Origin: Clostridia bacterium
GTDB lineage: Bacteria > Bacillota > Clostridia > Christensenellales > DTU072
Direction of reading: 5' to 3'
Length of the DNA: 19,828 nucleotides
Assembly (NCBI GenBank): GCA_028699795.1
Contig: JAQVTZ010000010.1
Location: forward strand, 1-19,828
Both the position numbers and the translations under genes were made by a program. Shown in pieces: positions 14,645-19,828 of the stretch. The notes below the pieces were generated by a model. The model was not told the DNA's origin and made no database searches. It was given only the letters and a program-made list of their open reading frames with translations. The first letter of the stretch is position 1. Every line of letters begins with the position of its first letter.

Positions 14645-14672
14645 GTTACATTTTGCCAAACTGTGCTACAAT
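14645..14672 (+). promoter_or_regulatory. Promoter for the RlmA-like gene, leaderless geometry
   Basis: GTTACA (14645-14650), 16-nt spacer, then TGC-TACAAT (-10 at 14667-14672, extended type). Six bases separate the -10 from the ATG at 14679, so the transcript would start at or next to the start codon; no Shine-Dalgarno sequence is present. Confidence 0.45.
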
Positions 14673-14678
14673 CTTGAT

Positions 14679-15479
14679 ATGAAAATTCTCAAGTGCCCCG
14701 TATGTGGCAAACCTTTGCACCGCGAAAAGAAAAGTTTTTTTTGTGACGCGCGCCACTGTTACGATATCGCAAAAAGCGGATATGTCAATTTGCTTGCGCC
14801 CAACCAGAAGCGTACGCCCTTGCCGGGAGACAACGCCGAAATGATTGCCGCGCGTACCGCGCTGATGGACAAAGGGTATTACGACAACCTTGCCGATTGC
14901 GTTAACAATATTTTAGGGGAAAAGCCTTGCAAAACGGTGCTGGATATCGGGTGCGGCGAAGGCGTTATTTCACGGAAAATAAAAGAACATTATCCCGAAA
15001 CATGCGTTTTGGGTATCGATATATCAAAGTTTGCGGTAGACACCGCCAGCAAACGCTGCAAAGAGAATTTATATGCAGTGGCATCTAGCGCCGCCTTACC
15101 GCTTTTGGACAGCACGGTAGATGTTGCAATCAACACATTCGCCCCCATCGACCAAGACGAGTTAAAAAGGGTGCTTGTACCGGGTGGCATCTTCATAAAA
15201 ATCGTACCTGCGCCCGACCATTTATGGCAGCTGAAAGAATTGCTTTACGAACAGCCCTACAAAAACCCCGAACCGTCTTTTGCGCCCGAGGGGATGACTC
15301 TTTTAGGAAAACAAACGGTAAACAGCCTGTTTACCGCCAAAGGCAAAATGATACAAAACTTATTACAAATGACTCCCTACTACTATAAGACCCCGAAAGA
15401 AAGCATCGTGCGTATCACTTCGATGCAAGAAATTACAACTTTACTTTCTTTTTGCGTTTTGTATTTTTCAGCCAAGTAG
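14679..15479 (+). CDS. rlmA: 23S rRNA (guanine-N1)-methyltransferase, RlmA family
   Basis: 266 residues. An N-terminal zinc-binding site (C6, C9, C22, H26) sits in the family pattern CPVCGKPL followed by CYDIAKSGYVNLL. The S-adenosylmethionine fold follows with motif I VLDIGCGEG (87-95), motif II LGIDIS (111-116) and the typical NTFAPI (152-157), RVLVPGG (164-170) and MTPYYYKT segments. RlmA-type enzymes methylate N1 of a guanine in helix 35 of 23S rRNA (G745 in E. coli, G748 in Gram-positive TlrB/RlmAII); the latter lies at the macrolide-binding tunnel. The start at 14679 puts the zinc motif at the usual position. An in-frame ATG at 14622 is disfavoured because the promoter lies within it. 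No Shine-Dalgarno precedes either. The gene is single, divergent from the lipoprotein gene, with a 171-nt gap downstream. Which guanine is modified cannot be read from the sequence. Confidence 0.88.
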   Translation: MKILKCPVCGKPLHREKKSFFCDARHCYDIAKSGYVNLLAPNQKRTPLPGDNAEMIAARTALMDKGYYDNLADCVNNILGEKPCKTVLDIGCGEGVISRKIKEHYPETCVLGIDISKFAVDTASKRCKENLYAVASSAALPLLDSTVDVAINTFAPIDQDELKRVLVPGGIFIKIVPAPDHLWQLKELLYEQPYKNPEPSFAPEGMTLLGKQTVNSLFTAKGKMIQNLLQMTPYYYKTPKESIVRITSMQEITTLLSFCVLYFSAK

Positions 15480-15530
15480 CTTTGTTGACTCAAAAGCTCA
15501 ATAAAAAATACTGCAATATTATCTATCTAT

Positions 15531-15566
15531 TATTTGTAATTTGTACATTGTAATTTGTAATTTGTT
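15531..15566. repeat. Short AT-rich tandem repeat between rlmA and the next operon
   Basis: The unit TAATTTG occurs at 15538-15544, 15551-15557 and 15558-15564, with a degenerate copy at 15532-15537 and an interrupting GTACATTG. Similar ATTTGTAA-type runs occur in intergenic DNA of many clostridia and are prone to slippage. No function is evident; it lies just upstream of the promoter at 15594-15622. Confidence 0.5.
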
Positions 15567-15593
15567 CTAGATGTTTATTGTCTTCTTTTCCCA

Positions 15594-15622
15594 TTGTTCT
15601 TTAAACTTGAATATGATATAAT
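15594..15622 (+). promoter_or_regulatory. Promoter of the AhpD-like/SDR/protease operon
   Basis: TTGTTC (15594-15599), 17-nt spacer, then TGA-TATAAT (-10 at 15617-15622), an extended -10 type. The predicted start near 15629 gives a leader of about 22 nt containing the very strong ribosome site GGAGGAGG (15638-15645), 5 nt before the ATG at 15651. Confidence 0.55.
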
Positions 15623-15650
15623 CAAACTTAATCTTATGGAGGAGGCCATT

Positions 15651-16175
15651 ATGCCGCGCATCGATATGATAAAATACGAAGAATTGGACGCCGAAGGCAA
15701 ACGTCTTTATGACGAACAAGTACACACTCACGGGAAAATCACCAACATGAAAATGACTCTATTAAAGAATAAACTTGCTTTCAAAGTGATGATGGAGTGG
15801 TACCCCATGCGGGATGAAGTTGCCGCCTTTTTGGGAGACTTTGCGACCAATGTATTCGCCTATTCCGTTTCGGAAGCAAACTCTTGTTTGATATGCTCTA
15901 CCTTTTTCCGCAAAATTCTGAAAGACAGTGGAAGAGACCCCGACCGTCTTGTACTTGACGAAATCGAATCGCTTGTTGCCGAGTTTGGCAGAGCGTTGGT
16001 TACCGCGCCGAACAACATAGACGATACGCTTTTCGATAAACTTAAGGCAAAGTTTACGGAAAGTCAGATAATAATGCTTACCACATTCGGCGGCATGATG
16101 ATGGCGACCAACCTAGTTAACAACGCGTTGCAGGTCACACCAGACAACTACCTTTACGATTATATGAAGAAATAA
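15651..16175 (+). CDS. AhpD/carboxymuconolactone decarboxylase-like protein
   Basis: 174 residues, all-helical, of the AhpD-like superfamily. The active-site helix carries E75, then C79-x-x-C82 (SEANSCLICS), the redox pair that in AhpD relays electrons for peroxide reduction. The histidine that normally follows the second cysteine by a few residues is absent; the sequence runs STFFRKI. The proton relay is therefore altered, and the activity may be disulfide exchange rather than classic peroxidase support. The start at 15651 is fixed by GGAGGAGG upstream; the longer in-frame start at 15594 would overlap the promoter. It is the first gene of an operon: the dehydrogenase gene begins 11 nt after its stop. 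The pairing with an oxidoreductase suggests a redox function. No AhpC or peroxiredoxin gene is nearby. The substrate is unknown. Confidence 0.78.
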   Translation: MPRIDMIKYEELDAEGKRLYDEQVHTHGKITNMKMTLLKNKLAFKVMMEWYPMRDEVAAFLGDFATNVFAYSVSEANSCLICSTFFRKILKDSGRDPDRLVLDEIESLVAEFGRALVTAPNNIDDTLFDKLKAKFTESQIIMLTTFGGMMMATNLVNNALQVTPDNYLYDYMKK

Positions 16176-16186
16176 GGAACGAGCAT

Positions 16187-16990
16187 ATGTATGACTTCAA
16201 AGGAAAAACCGTGTTTATTACAGGCGCCGCGAAAGGGCAGGGGAAAGCGACTGCGCTTGCGTTTGCCGCCGAAGGCGCAAATATTATAGGTTTCGATTTG
16301 GGCGAAAAGCTCTGTTATCCTTGCTACAATGACGCTTGCTATAAGAATCTTTGCGAATTAAAACAAGAAGTCGAGGCGGCGGGCGGAACATGCGAGGTGT
16401 TCGCAGGAGATGTGCGGCAGGCGGACGATGTGCAAAAAGCGGTCGAGGGCGGCAAAAAGGCGTTCGGAAACATCGATATTTTGTTTAACAATGCGGGAAT
16501 ATGCGCATATGGCGCTTCGCACGAGCTCTCCGAAACCGAATGGGACACCATGCTGGATATCAACCTAAAAGGCGCTTGGCTATGCGGAAAATATATTATA
16601 CCTATTATGAGAGAGCAAAAAAGCGGAGTTATTATCAACAACAGTTCGATTGGCGGTCTGCGCGGGATGAATAAACTTTCGCATTACGCGGCTTCCAAAT
16701 GGGCGTTGGTCGGACTTACAAAATCTTGGGCAATCGAAAACGCGTCTTACGGCATAAGAGTCATTAGCATTCATCCTACGGGTGTCAATACGCCGATGAA
16801 TGACGGTTTGGCGTCTATGGAAGGCATGACGCCTATACAAATTGCCGAGCGTTCTGCGGGGAACCTTTTGCCTGTCCCTTGGATCGAGCCTGAGGATGTC
16901 GCAAACTCCGTGTTGTTCCTTGCAAGTGACAAGGCAAAATACATTACCGGCAGCCAGCATGTGCTGGACGCGGGACTGCTCACAAGATAA
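16187..16990 (+). CDS. Short-chain dehydrogenase/reductase, mycofactocin-linked subfamily-like
   Basis: 267 residues, classical SDR. Nucleotide-binding TGAAKGQG (12-19) has GQG rather than the usual GIG. D37 at the end of the second strand indicates NAD(H). NNAG is at 101-104, and the catalytic set is N126 in DINLKG, S154, Y167 and K171 (YAASK). After D37 an extra Cys/Tyr-rich loop (about 38-62) is inserted. The GQG motif, this insertion, NNAGICAYG and HPTGVNTPM resemble SDRs that depend on mycofactocin (carveol-dehydrogenase-like), whose NAD is held non-exchangeably. No mycofactocin biosynthesis genes lie in the window, so this is a family resemblance, not proof. It is 11 nt from each neighbour, with AAGGA before its ATG. 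The reaction is presumably oxidation of an alcohol or reduction of a ketone. Confidence 0.88.
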   Translation: MYDFKGKTVFITGAAKGQGKATALAFAAEGANIIGFDLGEKLCYPCYNDACYKNLCELKQEVEAAGGTCEVFAGDVRQADDVQKAVEGGKKAFGNIDILFNNAGICAYGASHELSETEWDTMLDINLKGAWLCGKYIIPIMREQKSGVIINNSSIGGLRGMNKLSHYAASKWALVGLTKSWAIENASYGIRVISIHPTGVNTPMNDGLASMEGMTPIQIAERSAGNLLPVPWIEPEDVANSVLFLASDKAKYITGSQHVLDAGLLTR

Positions 16991-17001
16991 AGGAGAACCC
17001 C

Positions 17002-19791
17002 ATGGCAAAAACCACGAATGAATATAAAAAAGGCACCGCGAACAGGGTACTTGTCCTTGTTGTCGTCGTATTGCTTACCTGCCTTATCGCGGCGATAGCT
17101 TATGCCGCTTTTGCCAACAAGGGATACCTTGCTTCGCGTGACAGGCTGGACGAAGCCAAAACTCTTTATGACGCCGCTCTTACTGATTTGACCTCCAAAG
17201 CAGATACTGCGAAGACAAGCTATACCGAAGCCGAAGCGGTGTATACGGAAGCGCGGCTTACCGCAAACGCCGCCGAAACAGAGTACAGCAACTGCCTTGC
17301 GGCGCTTTCGGAAGCCGAAGACGCTTACGAGCAAGCAAGACAAGCGTTGAGCGTCGCTGGAACCTCGACAGAGGAAGCGCAAGCGGACTTTCTTGTAGCA
17401 AGCGGCGCCCTCGCTGAGGCAAGAGAGACTTTACTACAAGCCGAAACGCATTATAATGAAGCTGTGACAGATCTAGCCGCGGCAACAACCGCTTTTGATG
17501 AAGCGCAAACGGCTTACGAACAGGCAAGCGGCGCGTTAGACCTTGCGGTTTCCAATTACGGTCTTGCGGTGTCGGATTATCAAGCGGCGATAGATCTTAT
17601 CAATAGCTTTATCGATTCTGGCGGCGCCGAAACGAACATCCCCTCGGCAAACGAAATTTATGAATTAACGATCGATTCTATCGTAGAAATCAGAGCGTAC
17701 GATGTACACAATATCTATTTTAAATTGGGCTCCGGCTTTTTCATCTCCGAAGACGGCCGCGTTGCAACCAATTACCATGTCATCCAAAACGCGTTTCGGC
17801 TGGAAGTGTTCCATAATGACGGCAACTTTTACGAAGTCACTTCGGTTTTGGGCTACGATGCCGAAATCGATCTTGCCGTCATCCAAATAGACAAAAACGA
17901 TTGTTCACCGCTGACAATTGCGACCGAATCCCCCGAGGTAGGCGATACGGTGTATGCCGCAGGCAGCAATTTAGGGCTTACCCGCACTTTTACCAAAGGG
18001 ATTGTGTCGTATGTAGACAGAGAGATAGAGGGCTTCGAGGCTAACAGCTATATCCATTATGTCGGCATCACGCACAGCGGCAACAGCGGCGGCCCGATCC
18101 TTAATGCGGACGGCGAAGTCATCGGCGTACACCAGTTGGGCGACTCCCAAACGGGAGACAACGGACTTGCGATACCAATTGCCCAACTTGATATGTTTGC
18201 GAAGGACAAAACAGAAACCCCGACCGAAACGACCTTCAATAACGGAAAACTGCTGACTGCGGACGACCTCTATTATAGTGTCGGATTCGATAACAAAGTG
18301 ACGATAACGGGCCTCAAAACCCTTTTGGAAGATGCCGTCATCCGCATCCCTTCCCAAATTGACGGGTTGAATGTCGAAAATTTAGATTGGGGAAACAACT
18401 CCGCCAACCTTTATTATGTAGAACATATTGTTGTTTCCGAAGGCATCAAGCGTATCGGGGACTATGCGTTTTCATCTTCGTACTATTTAATGTCAGTTTC
18501 CCTGCCCTCCACCTTAGAGCAGCTTTCCCAAACTGCGTTTTCCGAAGCGACGGAATTGTACAAAATTTTTCTGGAAGGAAGCGCGCATTTTACGCTTACG
18601 GACGAGGTTTTGTACGATAATGCGCACACGATTTTATATAAATATCCGCTTTGCAAAAGCGATGCTGAAAACCCTTCCTATACCGAATACTACACGGTGC
18701 CTTCGGGCGTCACGACGATTTGCGACTATGCGGTGTTCTATGCGGTGGGGCTCCAAACGCTTGAGCTGCCCGCAAGCCTTCGCCACATCGGCATGATGGG
18801 GATATCCTATTGCCTCAATCTAACCGCCGTCAATCTTCCCCAAGGGTTGGAAACCATAGGCGTTGGCGGATTGTCCACGAATATCAGCTTGACTTCTCTT
18901 ACCGTGCCCGCAAGCGTCATGACTTTGGGAGAACATTTGGACGACGGCAGCGGCTATATTTATAAAGGGCCTTTTTTCCAATGTGAAAGCCTGCAAAGCG
19001 TCACTTTTGCCGCGGGAAGTCAGCTTTCTTCGATGGGAGACAGCGTGTTCGGCTATTGTCTTGACCTTACCTCGGCTGCAGGACTTCGCGGAGCAACCTC
19101 TGTGGGCAACGCAACCTTTTTGAATTGTATCTCGCTACCTTCCATTGATTTGTCCGCGCTTGCGGTAAGCGATATCGGCGCTTCGGCTTTCAAGGGGTGC
19201 GGTGCGCTTGCTACGGTGACCTTGCCCCAAAGCCTTACCGTGATTGCCGAAGGCAGTTTTTATGATTGTTATTCTCTTCTTACGATTGCTTTGCCTACGC
19301 AAGTTTCCTCTATTGGCACGGATGCATTTTACGGCGCATCCAATTTAACTTCTGCAACCTTGCCCGCGGGTCTCACCTCCATCGGTGAAGGCGCATTCTA
19401 TTATTGTACAAGCCTGTCTTCCATCAACTTGCAAGATACGGCGGTTAATCTAATGGGCGCCTATGCGTTTTGCGGAAGCGGTCTTACGGGCGTAACACTT
19501 CCCGCGACCTTGGAGACCGTGCCTGAGTACGCTTTTGCGGCTTGTCCGGAGCTCACCTCTATTACCTTGTCATCCTCTACGCTGTGGCTCAAAACGGGCG
19601 CGTTCCGCGATTGTTCCAACTTGGTCACAATCGATGCGACCGCTTGCGCCTATCCGCCACACTTAAGCGACGCGGGCGTGTTTGAAAACAGTTCTGCGGC
19701 GCTCACCGTTCTTGCGCCCTTGGCAAAACAACTGTACTTCCAATACGACTCCGCATGGATGGTCTACAGAAACCACATACAATATGTTTAG
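17002..19791 (+). CDS. Membrane-anchored trypsin-like protease with coiled-coil stalk and BspA-type leucine-rich repeats
   Basis: 929 residues. A hydrophobic helix (15-36) is a signal-anchor, or a signal peptide ending near AYAAFA. Residues about 45-205 are Ala/Glu-rich with regularly spaced aromatic residues and are predicted to form a long coiled coil. A trypsin/HtrA-like protease follows (about 220-400) with triad H259 (TNYHVI), D290 (EIDLAVI) and S362 (HSGNSGGP), so it should be active. There is no PDZ domain. Instead residues about 425-920 are BspA-type leucine-rich repeats (units like IGEGAFYYCTSLSSINLQ, about 22-24 residues), which in other proteins bind surfaces or proteins. The predicted location is outside the cell, with the coiled coil as a stalk. 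The start at 17002 has AAGGAG upstream and lies 11 nt after the dehydrogenase stop, so all three genes form an operon. The target is unknown. Only 37 nt follow, with a weak 6-bp hairpin (19790-19806) lacking a T-run. Confidence 0.9.
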   Translation: MAKTTNEYKKGTANRVLVLVVVVLLTCLIAAIAYAAFANKGYLASRDRLDEAKTLYDAALTDLTSKADTAKTSYTEAEAVYTEARLTANAAETEYSNCLAALSEAEDAYEQARQALSVAGTSTEEAQADFLVASGALAEARETLLQAETHYNEAVTDLAAATTAFDEAQTAYEQASGALDLAVSNYGLAVSDYQAAIDLINSFIDSGGAETNIPSANEIYELTIDSIVEIRAYDVHNIYFKLGSGFFISEDGRVATNYHVIQNAFRLEVFHNDGNFYEVTSVLGYDAEIDLAVIQIDKNDCSPLTIATESPEVGDTVYAAGSNLGLTRTFTKGIVSYVDREIEGFEANSYIHYVGITHSGNSGGPILNADGEVIGVHQLGDSQTGDNGLAIPIAQLDMFAKDKTETPTETTFNNGKLLTADDLYYSVGFDNKVTITGLKTLLEDAVIRIPSQIDGLNVENLDWGNNSANLYYVEHIVVSEGIKRIGDYAFSSSYYLMSVSLPSTLEQLSQTAFSEATELYKIFLEGSAHFTLTDEVLYDNAHTILYKYPLCKSDAENPSYTEYYTVPSGVTTICDYAVFYAVGLQTLELPASLRHIGMMGISYCLNLTAVNLPQGLETIGVGGLSTNISLTSLTVPASVMTLGEHLDDGSGYIYKGPFFQCESLQSVTFAAGSQLSSMGDSVFGYCLDLTSAAGLRGATSVGNATFLNCISLPSIDLSALAVSDIGASAFKGCGALATVTLPQSLTVIAEGSFYDCYSLLTIALPTQVSSIGTDAFYGASNLTSATLPAGLTSIGEGAFYYCTSLSSINLQDTAVNLMGAYAFCGSGLTGVTLPATLETVPEYAFAACPELTSITLSSSTLWLKTGAFRDCSNLVTIDATACAYPPHLSDAGVFENSSAALTVLAPLAKQLYFQYDSAWMVYRNHIQYV

Positions 19792-19828
19792 GGAACCACT
19801 TTCCCTTCATCAATCATTTGTTTTGCTC

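Noticed and set aside
15476..15502. AGCTTT/AAAGCT hairpin after the RlmA-like gene as a terminator
   Set aside because: Short stem with a 9-nt loop, followed by an A-run rather than a T-run on the coding strand.
15531..15566. Possible CRISPR-like array
   Set aside because: Units are 7 bp and directly adjacent with no spacers of constant length; this is a simple AT-rich tandem repeat.
16771..17382. A 203-codon minus-strand open frame overlapping the SDR and protease genes
   Set aside because: It crosses the junction of two clear plus-strand genes and shows no domain signature.
19790..19806. Hairpin after the protease gene as a terminator
   Set aside because: Only a 6-bp stem with no following T-run, and the window ends 22 nt later, so termination cannot be judged.

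Overview
The window carries twelve protein-coding genes, one cut by the left edge, and no rRNA, tRNA, CRISPR array or recognisable transposase. Gene density, Shine-Dalgarno use (GGAGG-like), the lipoprotein, SH3 and NlpC/P60 wall chemistry, the heterodimeric ABC exporter with its clostridial-style linker insertion, a GlfT2-like galactofuranosyltransferase and BspA-type leucine-rich repeats all point to a low-to-mid GC Gram-positive of the Clostridia, probably an uncultured gut-type lineage. This is inferred from gene content only; there is no marker gene to place it.

Layout. (1) 1-6051, all minus strand: an alpha/beta hydrolase (5149-6051), then a tightly coupled pair of ABC exporter half-transporters (3363-5087 and 1472-3361, 1 nt apart), then a superfamily 1 helicase running off the left edge (1421 down to 1). 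Promoter-like sites lie before the esterase, the ABC pair and the helicase. (2) 6052-6416: 365 bp without a gene, holding a structured repeat, a terminator-like hairpin and the esterase promoter. (3) 6417-8840, minus: a P-type cation ATPase. (4) 8841-9147: a 307-bp divergent region with the ATPase promoter, a second and oppositely oriented copy of the same repeat, and a -10 box placed directly against the next start codon. (5) 9148-11889, plus: a three-part fusion of ferredoxin/F420-dehydrogenase beta subunit, polysaccharide pyruvyl transferase and an ILEI/FAM3-like domain. It converges with (6) 14594-11898, minus: an NlpC/P60 lipoprotein followed by a GlfT2-like glycosyltransferase. (7) 14679-15479, plus: an RlmA-type 23S rRNA methyltransferase. 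(8) 15651-19791, plus: a three-gene operon of an AhpD/carboxymuconolactone decarboxylase-like protein, a short-chain dehydrogenase resembling the mycofactocin-linked subfamily, and a large membrane-anchored serine protease with a coiled-coil stalk and a BspA-like repeat tail.

How they fit together: regions 5 and 6 are plausibly envelope-glycan functions (sugar modification, galactofuranose transfer, wall hydrolysis). The protease/LRR protein is also predicted to act outside the membrane. The ATPase sits between outward-facing copies of a ~65-bp repeat, which is the most unusual structural feature. No single recognisable new defence or mobile system is present. The best leads are the repeat pair flanking the ATPase, two genes with leaderless-type promoters, the triple-domain fusion, and the protease-stalk-LRR protein with its redox neighbours.
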